Source: Gnetum montanum (taxonomy: Eukaryota > Streptophyta > Gnetopsida > Gnetales > Gnetaceae). From it: a stretch of 64,000 nucleotides of DNA. Below are positions 11,126 through 22,040 of this stretch, in pieces (position 1 is the first letter of the stretch; each line of letters opens with the position of its first letter). Made by a program: the position numbers and the translations under genes. The stretch spans positions 170,500 to 234,499 of the forward strand of contig MNCI01004877.1 of the NCBI GenBank assembly GCA_015680685.1, given 5' to 3'. The notes beneath the pieces were generated by a model, which saw nothing but the letters and a program-made list of their open reading frames with translations, ran no database searches and was not told where the DNA came from.

Positions 11126-12200
11126 TGTGCATGTGAAGATGAAGGATGATCTCCCTTAACTACTAAAGCTTTAAAAGAATTCCTATACTTAAAGCTATTT
11201 ACTAAAGGACGGTGAGCACTTATTCTTTTGCTAGTGAACTAATTAGCACTAGTAACAACCAAGGATCGATACCCTTTAGGGAAATTTCTAAAGATAGGAT
11301 TATCATGTGTGACTAAGAAATAAGATTTCCAAGTAACTCACTCCCAGCCACAAGTAGCATCCTTTAGAGCCCCTTTGTAGTTAAGAGGATTTTTACTAAC
11401 ATCAGTAGCCTCAATATTTATGTCTTTCGCATTTGTCATCCTGGGATCTGAAGAAGAAGGATTATCCAAGGAGTGCACCTTAATAGTATCATTACTTATA
11501 TCCTTAGATATATTTTTATCTTTTAATTCTTTACTAACCTATTTAGCTAAAATTCTCTCAGCTTCAGTCTTGGCTAGTAGCTTTGGACATTGAGCTTTTT
11601 AATGATTAGGATTAAGACAATAATATCAATGGTTTGGGAAAGTAAGATATGAATTTTTTTTACAAAAGTCTTTTCTTTCACATTAGATTCTAGTGAGTTG
11701 GTATGTTGCTTTTGCATATCAATTTCGATACACACTAGCTGAGTTGGTCTTAGATGAAAACCTAAAAAGGACTCCATATTGATGACCTCCCCAACTTGCA
11801 TAGTAAGAATTTCAACATGTGGAGAAAAGTGTGATGGAAGCCCTAGAAATTCTATCCATATTAGCTAAATACTTTTGCTTTCCTTTTCCAAGTCAAAATC
11901 CTCCTTCTAAGGTTGAAGCACTAAAAAGGATCCATAAACATTTCAAATATATTATTGCTTTAGAAATATTCCAAAGCCCTAGTTTCAAAAAAGAAAAAAA
12001 ACCTTTAGAAGATTAGAAGCCAAGGTTAATATAATGTTTCAAGGTTTCCAAAACATTTTAACCCATTCTTAAAAAACTGAGGTAGGAGGAATCCTACCAG
12101 TAAAAAATCCAATTGCATAAAGATGGGTGAAGGTTTGAATGGTTTGATCAAAGATGTCTTCAAGAAAGTAAAAATGTAAAATGTTATCATTGTCATCCAT
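11122..12200 (-). pseudogene. LINE ORF1, nucleic-acid-binding protein
   Basis: The start ATG is at 12200-12198 (MDDNDNILHFYFLEDIFDQ). The N-terminal half has the pattern of the plant L1 ORF1 domain (GFFTGRIPPTSVF, EWVKMFWKP, WIEFLGLPSHF, VGEVINMESFLGFHLRPTQL). A zinc knuckle follows near 11610 (CLNPNHxKAQCPK), where one expected cysteine is missing and the spacer has a stop. The stop TGA is at 11124-11122. The protein would bind LINE RNA. Several TAA/TAG/TGA codons and at least one frame change are present. It overlaps ORF2 by four bases. Confidence 0.8.
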
Positions 12201-12850
12201 ATTAGTAGTATTCTTAGTGGATTGCAAATTGTTGTTGGAGTCCATTATTTTCTATTTTTTTCTCTCCAACATCAAAGAACAAAGTGACAATTTGGGTCAT
12301 GCAGACCTATTGGGCCCCAACCCAAACACTTTAGGGAATCAGAGCATACAGTGTATTAAGGAAAAAAATAGAAAAAAAAAGGGAACAGACTCACTGGGAA
12401 GCCTATTCACGGGCACACATAAGCACTACACCACTCACCCAAAAACCCCCACCAATCTCAGTCGTTGAAGGAAGAAGGTTCCACAAATCAGCACTCAAGC
12501 ATGACCCACTTCTCAATAGTGCAATGCATGATACTGCTACACCACTTAGAACAATGGGCCTAGCATAGACGAGCAGGCCCACAACAACAATAGACAAAAA
12601 ACCTAGTGGCAGCCACGAAGAACATCTTAGCTCAAAACCAATTTTACTTGTTGCACTTGAAACCCTCAAAAAACTAAAAATCAAGCCTAACAACAAAAAC
12701 CTCCAATGCACTATTTCTCAATCTAGCATACTGCGCATAGCTCGAGCTCAAGCACAGTAAGCACTCTATAGCCAAAAAACCATTGCAACAGTCGCCGATT
12801 AGAAAATGTCACAGCTAAATACTCTTTTATATCATACAAAATATCATTAT
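12201..12850 (-). other. Probable 5' UTR of the LINE
   Basis: This lies upstream of ORF1. A minus-strand frame of 102 codons (12711-12403) is open here but is hydrophobic and resembles no known LINE protein; I treat it as chance. The left part on the plus strand is A-rich (12355-12385). Confidence 0.45.
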
Positions 12851-12868
12851 ATTACTACTATCACTTAC

Positions 12869-13392
12869 TTGTACCACTAGGAAGATTTAGCTTGAAAGAA
12901 GCATAAAGCCACTTCTTCAACTACTAGCTACATTGCCTCTTTTCTGAAACTTGCAATTTGCTATTTGAGCTTTGGCCTTTGTTTCAAAATGTGAAGTTAC
13001 TCTATGACTATATACATTTCATCTAACACATCTAAACACTCTACCTTGTTTGATAAATCCAATCTCTCAAGGACAAAAGACACTGCCAACGAGCCTGTAG
13101 CAACCCAATGAGTCTTCCCAACTTTATTTAGTACTATTTTGAAAATGTCCTTGACAATAGCATTTTGCTCGTTCAATATCTACACTTAATGGATTTTGGC
13201 TTTTCCTATTGATTACTTTAGATTAGTAATAAATAAACACTGAATTTTATTGACTAGGGGAAATACTCACAAGACTACTTACAACATTCGATGATTCAAC
13301 AAATAGATCTTTCAATTTGCTCAGATTTGTTATGTCTATAAATATCCATTCCCTCTTAATTTTAGCATCCTTAAAAGATGAAGGATGTATCC
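12869..13392 (-). pseudogene. Two-exon remnant of an unrecognised host gene
   Basis: On the minus strand an open stretch (about 13392-13283) reads HPSSFKDAKIKREW then IDITNLSKLKDLFVESSNV, then meets a consensus donor GTAAGT. After 103 bp an acceptor TGTAG precedes 13179, where reading resumes in the same phase with ILNEQNAIVKDIFKIVLNKV, GKTHWVATGSLAVSFVLERL and VECLDVLDEM. The second exon continues through four in-frame stops (TAA, TAG, TAG, TAG) with protein-like sequence (EEVALCFFQAKSS) to a second donor GTAAGT at 12868-12863. The amphipathic helical character and splice signals argue for a real gene. I cannot name the family. The flanking LINE pieces would then lie in its introns. Confidence 0.5.
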
Positions 13393-13499
13393 CTACATTT
13401 ACAATCCATGAGCAAAAAATTATGAAGGCCCCAACAACTCACAAATGTTCCCAAATGAAAAGAAACAATATATAACACATTTGTGAACAAAACAAATAG
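13393..13499. other. Short spacer between gene remnant and LINE fragment
   Basis: AT-rich. On the minus strand it ends in a plausible acceptor (TGTAG at 13397-13393), so it may be intron. Confidence 0.3.
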
Positions 13500-14111
13500 T
13501 TGACAGACTAAATTACAACTTGAAAGTATTGTAGTAGATGTATTTTGGCATCATCAATGTGAATGATATCTCCCATATACATCCCAAAATCTCTTTATAT
13601 AAATAACTGAATTTTTCCTTAAAATAAATTACAAATTTCAAATTTTTTTCTCAAATTAAAAACTATAATTTCTATTTCTATTTTTGGTGTTATAAATTAG
13701 AATTTTAATCTTATCAATATTGACTTTTATATGAGAATGGTTGCAGTACTCATGGAGGATTTTGTAGTCAAGGCCACCTCATTTACAAAGAGAAGAATGT
13801 TCAAAAATAGTCCATTCACTAACATAATATGATTAGAGGCATTTTTCATCTATTCCTCCAATTCATCTATAAATATGTCAAAAAGGGTAAGGGACAAAGG
13901 ATAACCTTGTTTAAATCCTACTAAAGTAGTGATAATTTTTTCTTCTATAGTAAGATTATCTTCAATAAAAATGTTAACTATCTAATAGATTATTTTGGCA
14001 GCAAAAAGGAGTTATCTCGAGCAACATAATTATAAGCCTTAAACAAATAAATAAAATAGATAAAATTCTTGTGGTTAGAAATTTTTACTTTCTTTACATA
14101 ATAATGCATAG
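13500..14111 (-). pseudogene. RT fragment of a second LINE type, left part
   Basis: The minus strand reads YLFKAYNYVARDN (the F-x-KAYD-x-V block), GFKQGYPLSLTLFDIFIDE (13920-13861), then LFVNEVALTTKSS where active enzymes have YADD, then VNIDKIKILI (the VN..KTK block). The GxPLSPTLF...IDELE style differs from the L1 element to the left, so this is another LINE clade. The catalytic pair D-D is N-E, so the enzyme is dead. The fragment is cut at 14111 by ATH-1. Confidence 0.7.
14107..14111 (+). repeat. Target-site duplication of ATH-1, left (catag)
   Basis: The five bases catag here recur at 22835-22839, directly outside the other LTR. Confidence 0.85.
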
Positions 14112-14959
14112 TGATGAGTGGTGAGGTACCCCTACACTCAACCATACAAATACGAGCATTCACGCATGATTTGGTTGAACTTCATAGATAGACTAGTTGT
14201 GGTATCTAGATAGTTACATGTTGATCACAATTCGCTATCTTCCCACCTAGACTAGTATTTTCTTTGTCATGTATGATTTAGTCCAGAGTGACGTCAATGA
14301 TAGGATCTTAACTAATGCTACTCCTAGAAGTGATGGAAAAGTAATTTTGGGTTAAGCTAATAGGCAACAAGAAGTGAAATCTAAACTAGCCTAAGTGCAA
14401 TGAACATCCATCCTTAATCATTCGTATGCATCTTAGACCTCATGTACTAGTTCTAGTGTTACCAAACACACATTACTCAAGCACTCCTAAATACGCTACT
14501 GGGTTACCAAGTAGTTACACTTCAATGTTCATGATTAAGTCGTACCCATTCCACATTTAACAATAGGAATAGTAAATGATGGTAAAGAAATATTAATTAA
14601 GAAAATGATAAATAACAATAATAATTAAACAATTAAAACTAAGTGAATGCTGCAATGATGGAGTAATCTTGATCTTTATTGCCAATCATGTGCGTGTCCA
14701 AGTATGCCACAATCGAATAAAGGTTCCATACAATTACAATCATTACACTATGAGCATGCACTAGGGAAAGAATTGAAATTAACTAAAAACTAACAAAAAG
14801 ACTATACTCTATACTTGTAAAAACAATCCCCCCTTCATGTGCACCCAAATGTGTATTTATAGGCTTACATAGGAATCACAATATTGTGTATCTGATATTG
14901 TTATCCAGGTTATGATATCGCGTACCTGATATCGAGGCCTGGCAAACCATGATTCATCA
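14112..14959 (-). repeat. 3' LTR of ATH-1
   Basis: 848 bp. The TATA box TATAAATA is at 14854-14861 on the minus strand. The U3 palindromic cluster lies at 14881-14940 (TATTGTGTATCTGATATTG, GATATCGCGTACCTGATATC). The left part is shared with all sibling LTRs. Confidence 0.9.
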
Positions 14960-14994
14960 TACCCCCATGACTAAATAACAACTCGTCCTCGAGT
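14960..14994 (-). promoter_or_regulatory. Polypurine tract and adjacent hairpin of ATH-1
   Basis: The minus strand reads TTAGTCATGGGGGTA up to the LTR. It is preceded by ACTCGAGGACGAGT (14994-14981), which can fold as a five-base stem with an AGGA loop. The tract primes plus-strand DNA synthesis. The same arrangement is seen at ATH-4 and, with changes, at ATH-5 and ATH-6. Confidence 0.65.
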
Positions 14995-15145
14995 GAGAAA
15001 AAATGAGAACAAGTTCAATTAATTACATAGTGGATAGGTATGGGATTATTGACTAACTAGGGATTACTCATGTTGTAGTATGGGATTGAACAAAAAAAAA
15101 TTTGAACATAGACACAGAATCATAAAAGATAAAATTTATTGGAAC

Positions 15146-17861
15146 TCATGTGATTCTTGGTGGCAGTGGTTCCTCCATGGGTCTCATCCCCTTATCTTGT
15201 GCTCCAGGTTTTGATAATTGATGTCTTTGAAGGAGTGCCTGGAGCTTTTCTTCTTCGGTTTGGGGATCCTATGCCATCCACGCTGATACTCCAATGTTTA
15301 ATGGAGTTAGCACCTCCCATGGACATGGCAGTTGCAAAAATATCTAGTTGGCCTTGACATACCAAGTCACAAATAGTCATTACTCCTCTTCATAGGCTCT
15401 GGCTTTGTCCTTGTATTCCTAGTAGTCCATGAGCTATCAAGCCAAATTTGCCACAACATCCTTTTATCCTTGGTAATTGGTCTTGACCACCTCTAACTTA
15501 GAATTTTCCACTTCCAATTTCTACAACGTCTTTTTGTGTTCAGTAAATTCTATTTCATACTTCACGTAGGTGGTTGCTACCTACTTTTCTAATTCTATTC
15601 TTAGGCATCCTACTATCAACATAGCTAAGTTGGCATACCCTAGGTTTGCGAACTCCATGTACTCCATAAGGTCTTATATCTGCAGGCCTTAGCTTTTCAG
15701 TTCAGCTTGGTGGACAAAGGTATAAGTATCCAATATGGCCCACTAATCAGTGTTTTGGGCATTGAGAGTAATAATGTGGACCTTGGCCATATGGATTTCT
15801 TTTTCTATCACCTATTGTACATCCCCACCTAATCTCTAAAGTGCTCTTTGAGCTTCTCATGTCTCTTGGCCTTATTCTATCATGCACTTATTTCAATTGA
15901 TATCTTTTGACGGATCGCACATACCTCCTCCATTGAGAGGGTTCTATTTTCTCTAGCCAAGCGATGCATGTCCTAGTTGACCCTTATTAATTGTTCTCGC
16001 AATTGCTAAAAATTTTCTTTGAGAAATTTTTTTTGTTTTTTCACTGTAGTCAACCAAAAATTGTCAATGGTAAGTTGTTTATTTTCCTCTTGTAAGGCCT
16101 TGAGTGCTTTGGCATGGGCATATGTTTGAGATTGTGCCTTAGAAACATCCAAATCAACCTTCTCTTTTTCCTCTGCCACTCTTTTATTCTCTACCAGAAA
16201 TTTATTCAGTTACTTTGTCTAGAAGGACTTTAGCTGGTCTACAGGGATGAATTGGGATGGATCCTACTATATAGCTTGTAGGGTGACGAGCCTTTCTTGG
16301 AGTATTTTTAACTCCTCCTTTGCATGCTCGGCCCTAACCTCTACCATGACTAGCTTTCCTTTTATGGAGATGAGGTCTGACTAAGTTGCTGTGACATCTT
16401 GAGAGATGTCATCACTTGTCTTGTCTACAACAACTAATTTAGAACATCCTCATGCTTCGCAAGAGTCATCAAGGGACCAGCCAAAGTTTGAGCATCGCGT
16501 GCTCTTGTAAAATATATTGATGGCACAATAGGGACATTGAATGATTCTTTTATGTGGTTTGTGACCACTTCTGTGGCTCCCACTACATCTTGGTGTTGCA
16601 TGACCACTACTATGGTGCCTTTACCAATTTCTAATTGCACTTGAAAGGATGCAACATTCCCAGAGATCTATTGTGACTAGTGTGATTCCCCTCCTCTTGT
16701 TTGGATAGATACCTCACCATGTGCATGATCAATTGAGGTTGTGGGTTGTATGACATCATCGATGACCCTGAAGAGATTGGCCTCATCACGACTTTCCCAA
16801 TAGACCGTTTCAGTAATGGCCATGAGATGGCTCATCGACGGTCAATAGTCCTACGGTGGCAGTGGTGGCTGGTCTTGTTGGCTTGTAATTTGTGTGTTGG
16901 GCCCCACTTCCTATTCCTGCTCAAGTTCTAGTATCTCACTAGCACTTTTCCTTAGGGCTGGTGGCTTTAGTAATTCAATGAATGAAGCATTTTGGGCCTT
17001 TCTAGGGATGTCATTGGTGTACCCTAGAATTCCAACACGTTGGCATAACTTCTTGATGAGATATGGGAAGGGCAATATGAACTTCCCTATCTTGTGTTAT
17101 TCAAACCACCTTAGAATTTCTAAAAGATATAAATGGGGTAGGTTCGCATTAACCTTGCCCATCAAGATAGCACTTCCTCTAGTCGCATATGAAGAAAATC
17201 TATTTAACTCTTTTGTGGGGAAGATGTGATATGTGCTGATTTTGAAGTAGATTCTCTCTTCAAGTGTCAGCTCTCCATATGCTTTGTCCTCCTTGCTGTA
17301 TGTCCTTTTCAACTATATCTTTCATGCATCAGCATTAGAGCGAGTGGACAAGTGAGCAATGTTTGGTCCTATATTCGGAAGATTCAACACTTCTGAGATG
17401 GCCTTCATAGAGAAATCAATAGAGATACCACCAATGTCAATGGTGGTGCCTTCTTCTTTATTATGCCAAAATTGATACATCTCTCCCAGGTACCAATCAC
17501 CACTTTTAGAGAGAATAGGCCACAGTGGGGATGCTTTAATTTGGTCCATGACTACTTCAAGAGCAAACTCTGTGAAAGGTCCAAAGTTAAGTTCCACTAT
17601 CATAGCTACTGATGTGGACCTTTCATGAATTTCCTGAACACATTCCCGAGATAATGTGAGATGTTGTCCCTATTCAGGTGCTCTACCATCTCCTCCTTCA
17701 GCATGTTTTGATTGCATAGTAACAGGAGGCTCTTGATAGATGCTGAATAATTGTGCCTCCTATTCTATGCATTCCTTGAGAGATGTCTAGCCTCTACCTC
17801 TCCTTGGCCATTTGGATGCACCCTGAGAGGGTCCTTCTTACTGTCCTCTTTTAAGAGCCAT
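15146..17861 (-). pseudogene. ORFX of ATH-1
   Basis: The start ATG is at 17861-17859 (MALKRGQ), directly after an acceptor-like TTATAG. The N-terminal globular part has VELNFGPFTEFALE, GDWYLGEMYQFWHN, ISEVLNLPNIGP, then LTLEERIYFKISTYHIFPTKELN and GSAILMGKVNANLPHLYLLEI. It resembles the 'putative plant transposon protein' domain found in plant repeat ORFs. A Pro/Glu-rich linker, a piece reading HQDVVGATEVVTNHIKESFN, and a long helical coiled coil follow. The C-terminus has ANxIFLQLPCPWEV, WMAxDPQTEEEKLQALL and EEPLPP before TGA at 15148-15146. Stops are frequent, and at least one frameshift lies in the coiled coil. There is no signal peptide or membrane anchor, which argues against an envelope protein. 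Function unknown. Confidence 0.7.
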
Positions 17862-17915
17862 CTATAATCACAAGGCATGATTATTAGTAAGGTTATTTAC
17901 AAAATTTGATTTATA
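17862..17915 (-). other. Intron-like segment before ORFX of ATH-1
   Basis: The minus strand reads AAG then GTATAAATC at 17915, a branch-like CTTACTAAT, and TTATAG adjoining the ORFX ATG. The interval is 54 bp, the same as in ATH-6. This is short for a plant intron, so a more distant donor is possible. Confidence 0.4.
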
Positions 17916-19866
17916 CCTTACTCTTTGCCTGAATAGATTCATTTCTTGCTTAGTGTGATTCATAGTTAGAGGTTTTTGAAAAAATTCCCCTAAAAGTTTT
18001 GATATTGGACCCCATTTTGATTAGGTGATTCCAAAAAATAATTTTCATGGTTTAGGTAAAGAGATAAAATTAATTTGGCAACCATTTATAACAATTTTAA
18101 GGTCACTTATCCTTATGATATCCTTCGAGCAATGATAAATTTCAAAAAACTATGTGTAGATTGGAATGTACCCTTCCCCCATGACTAAGTTAAACACTTT
18201 GGGTTTAGGTAGGTTTAAGTGGAATGAGAATCAAAGCATTAATGAGCAAGTTATAGATGTTTGAATGGTGGGTGTGCAAGCTCGAGAATTTGTGAAATAA
18301 AATTTCAACAACTCCCCTCGCATGAACAATGAAGAATGATGTTGACATGCATAAGGGGGTCCATATATATACTATTTATAGATGCGATATTGCATACCTA
18401 ATAGTGGGGACCCGATATCTAATTAGACCTGATTTCGGGTACCCAATATTGCAGCCCTTCTGAAATAGGGTACATGGAAAGTTTGATGAATTTTCAAATT
18501 TCCAAGGCCAAAAATAAAGGATTTAAGGTTGAATTGAAAGATCTAGGGTAACGTCGAACAAACCTAAAGGCATTGAAAGTATAATGAAGTGGAATTTATC
18601 AATAAAATTCATGAATAGGATGAGGACAAAGGACATGTAGTGATGCACAAGAATGTTTGAATTAAAATAATGATAAAGGAAAGAATAACGTTAGCAATGC
18701 AGTATTCGAAAGGTGTAAAATGATGTGATGATGATGTGCAATGAGTGCAAATTACAAAAGTTACGCAAATGGATCCTCCCCAAAACAGGTTCCTACCTAT
18801 CATGCCCTTACGTAACCACACCTGAAAATGTCTGTAGGCACTAAACAGGTTAAATGTAATCCACATTACTTCCACAAAACACACACATGTAGATACTAAC
18901 ATAATGAGGTATGAGGTCAATGCTACACAAGACATAAGGCAAAAACTCATGAACAACAAGATGAGGCAAATTGTAGAAGAAATTACAGAGATCAGGAAAT
19001 GAGGTAACTGACCTTGGGCACAATGAATCTGGAGTGTAGGCATGATTAATGTGTCATTAGCCTATTGCTCCAAAATTAAGACCAAGTCCATTCCTCCGAT
19101 CAGTGACATCGCATTGTTTCATCCATTGATGGACAACCAAAAGAGCACCATGATAGCAAGGCATACGATTACTTGGTGTTTTGCCCAAGGAAGGAGTGAT
19201 TTGGAATTTCTCTACAACACACACATTTGTTTTTTCTTTATTTTCTTCTTTTTATTTTTTTTAGCCTCTTTGGCACTTTGTCCTTTCCAATAGTGAACCA
19301 GAGAAGTTGCCAACCTTCAGGCATGGATGCATGTCTTTCCAGTGGGACCTCCTAGAATAGTAGTGAGTTTCTTTATTGAGTGCCTTTATTACTCTTACTC
19401 CCATTTTTTGTTAGATCTACAAGGATCTTAGCACAATCAAACTACATGATAGCACCTACAGATGTCACCAAAAAGAATACACAAGTCCCCTAATGTTACA
19501 CCCTCGCCTTTCCCTCTTAGTACATCATTTTTCACTCTGGGCATAATGAACATAAAATTACTTTTAAGTTTTCATGATGACAAGAACATCATCATACCCA
19601 AAATAGCACCTCTTATTAATATAATGGTTGGGTGGATGTGGTGGGCTCGTTGTCTAAATAATTAGTCACTTGAGACTTGATAGCATAGAAGAACACCTCA
19701 ACCAACGAGTCACATAAGTGTTTTATTCATAGATAAGATTACCCATAAAAAGATAAAATAACAAATATAAATATAAATATAAAACAAAAAATGGAAAGAT
19801 GAAAAATTGGAAAAACAAAAAATTGAAAAATTGAAAAAAAGGAAAAACATTTATTAATTCTACTTG
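17916..19866 (-). other. Noncoding block between gag and ORFX of ATH-1
   Basis: About 1.95 kb. It contains a PPT-like motif (18176-18189), the palindrome cluster with internal TATA box (18373-18450), a purine tract TTTTGGGGAGGA on the minus strand (about 18773-18790) and a T-rich run on the plus strand (19228-19262). A 144-codon hydrophobic frame at 19043-18609 is not kept in the homologous blocks of ATH-2 and ATH-5, so I do not call it a gene. Confidence 0.6.
18373..18450 (-). promoter_or_regulatory. Internal promoter of ATH-1: TATA box and palindromes
   Basis: TATAAATA lies at 18380-18373 on the minus strand, about 510 bp upstream of the ORFX ATG. Directly upstream is gatattgcatacctaatag, which matches the U3 motif gatatcgcgtacctgatatc of this element's LTR at 15 of 20 positions. 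Further GATATC and GGGTACCC-like palindromes follow. Confidence 0.55.
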
Positions 19867-21908
19867 TTAGAATGGAGGATATCCCCCATAACTAAACTTT
19901 TGATCATGGCAAGAATTAATAAATGGAAGATTTGGATCCATACATTTTGGAAATATTGGGACCCAATCATATCCAAACCATTGGGTGTCTTTTGATGTGG
20001 TGGTTGGAATGTACCCAAATTGGGGTGCACACACTTGATTAAAGTAGGCATAGTGGGAAAAATTATAAGATGTGGTTAATTGATAAGGAGTTGACCCACT
20101 ATTGCACCTATGATTGTAAGATGATATGCAAGGATCAATATGTCTTCCAATGTAGTTATATTCATGAGGCCAAATGGTAGTTGGAGTATTGATTGGTGGC
20201 CCTGATAAGATAATAGAAGGTGTTGTGTTCGAGGAGGTAGATGCATCACAACATTGAACTTGTGTTGGGTTGGAGAATGTAGTGGTTTCAGAAGCATGTT
20301 GTCTCTTTCTTTAATTGTGCCTAAAGAAAGGACACTTTTGATGTTTTGGAGGACCTCCACTACTATTGATCGTAGTAGCACAAGTAATGTTTGTGGGTTG
20401 GTGCTGTGATGCAAAACCTTCTAGCACAACCAGTGGCGACATAGAAGGAGGTGAAGGGTGAGAATGTTAAGGGTTAGGAAAAGTGAAAGGAACATGAGGT
20501 GGTGATATTGTGGGAGAGGACATGGGTTGATAGTACTTAGGAGAATGATAATGATGTGGTGAGATAGAGGATGTTGACCCAGTTGGGGAAACAAGATGCT
20601 AAACCTGATAAGTGCTTGGGTTCAGATGGAATGAAGGGTATGACTAGTTTGAGGGTGACCTCTCCCACAACTAGGATTTTTGCCACTGTGATTGAACATG
20701 GTATTTTGTATGAACTCTGGATGTAAAATTCTACCCCAATGCTCATGTAAATATGACAAGATTAGGCATTGACCTTTGGGGTGATCGTATAGGCAAATGT
20801 TACATTGATACGTATGATTAGCAATTAAGTTCTTATCCTCATTCTCTTCAACCCTTCTTTTCGATTGTCTAGTGGTGTTCTATCCTACTTCTTGGTTTGT
20901 CATGATTTTATCTCTAATAGTGTTGGCATATTCTTCACATTTTTCATGTATCCATTCCATCATCTTATTGATCTTTGCCTCAATTTCATCTAGTGATTGT
21001 AATATTGGCAAAGATGATTCCACCTCCTTGAGGTGAGTTGATTTCTCCTCTTCATGATCATGGACCTTTGCTAGTTCAAGATTTTGGTCCCATTGAGAGC
21101 TTTCAACATTCTCCCATTTAGCCATTTCTCCTTCTTCTTTTGCTACTTTCTTAATAAGCTCTTGGAATTGGTGGGTTTGTAGCTCATAAAGATGACCTTG
21201 GGCATACATCCCTAGGGTTTCCCTTGTTTCATTATGGAACCCATCCATGATATGGTACATTAACCTTTTTTCACAGAATCCATGGCTTGGGCAATTATTT
21301 AACAATGAATAGTATCTTTCTAAGGCCATGCCCAAGGGTTCATGTTATGCTTGTTTCCACTTTTGGATTTGTTTCCTCAAGGCTAACACTCTTGCATAGG
21401 TTTGATATCTTTCATTGAAGAGTTCTACCATTGTCTACCAATGTCGAATTGATTTTGGTCTTAAGGACCTATACCATACTTTTTCTTGGCCAACAAGTGT
21501 CGTAGGAAAGAGCTTAAGTTTTTGCCATCCATTATCAATATTATTCCATACACAGGCATCATGGAAGGCTTGTAAATGATGTTGTGGATCTAAATCATAG
21601 CTTCCTAAAAACTTGGGAAAGTTGTTTAAATCAAGCCTAGGTAGACAGCTTTTCTTACGATGCTTGCAGGATATTTGAATAGCCTCTTGTATATGCATTA
21701 GACTTATAGTGGCCAAAAGGGGTTCATCGTCACTAGGTAAGTTATGAATGTGTGAGTTGGGATGATGTTGTCTTCATTTATGTACATAGGAGATACCTGT
21801 ATAAGATTGAGTACTCCAAACTTTGTCTTCATCATTATATAATTCATTGGTCCTTCAATGAATTGACTTACTAGTTGTTGCATTATCATAGTCTTGTGAG
21901 AGAGACAT
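19867..21908 (-). pseudogene. gag of ATH-1
   Basis: The start ATG is at 21908-21906 (MSLSQDYDNA). The capsid region (21680-21440) has LDLNNFPKFLGSYDLDP, LQAFHDAC, WQKLKLFPTTLV and WYRSL. It is followed by MALERYYSLLNNCPSHGF, RETLGMYAQGHLYEL and LIKKVAKEEGE. A zinc knuckle near 20780-20815 reads CNICLYDHPKGQC (CX2CX3HX4C). The tail is Pro/His/Tyr-rich and ends INSCHDQKFSYGGYPPF with TAA at 19869-19867. The tail is homologous to that of ATH-2, so the ending is shared and not a private deletion. Stops interrupt the frame. Confidence 0.8.
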
Positions 21909-22020
21909 TGTTGTGAATTTGTGTGTGACTTATTTACAATTACTTCTTTCTAAAAGATATATCATCAAGGCTTTGTTACAGCGATCTTGGATTATGTAAC
22001 TAATCTAGATAACTAGCACT

Positions 22021-22040
22021 GTCCTTGGCAATGGCGCTAA
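22021..22040 (-). other. PBS of ATH-1, tRNA-Asp type
   Basis: The minus strand after the LTR reads TTAGCGCCATTGCCAAGGAC. It resembles TGGCGCCGTTGCCGGGGA, the complement of plant tRNA-Asp, with a few transitions. Confidence 0.7.

Larger units (their letters stand above)
6380..12850 (-). mobile_element. L1-like plant LINE
   Basis: The minus strand carries a 5' untranslated stretch (about 12850-12201), ORF1 (12200-11122), and ORF2 (11125 to about 6400) with endonuclease, reverse transcriptase and a C-terminal Cys/His region. This is the plant L1 layout. No LTRs are present. Neither end shows a target duplication or poly(A) tail that I can place, so the borders are estimates. The endonuclease is interrupted at about 10170-10880. 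Confidence 0.85.

Noticed and set aside
12403-12711. 102-codon minus-strand frame upstream of LINE ORF1
   Set aside because: No resemblance to LINE proteins and no codon pattern; it lies in what looks like the 5' UTR.
18609-19043. 144-codon hydrophobic frame with several possible membrane segments on the ATH-1 sense strand
   Set aside because: The homologous DNA in ATH-2 (about 31440-31740) and ATH-5 (about 52690-52950) does not keep this frame, so it is probably chance.
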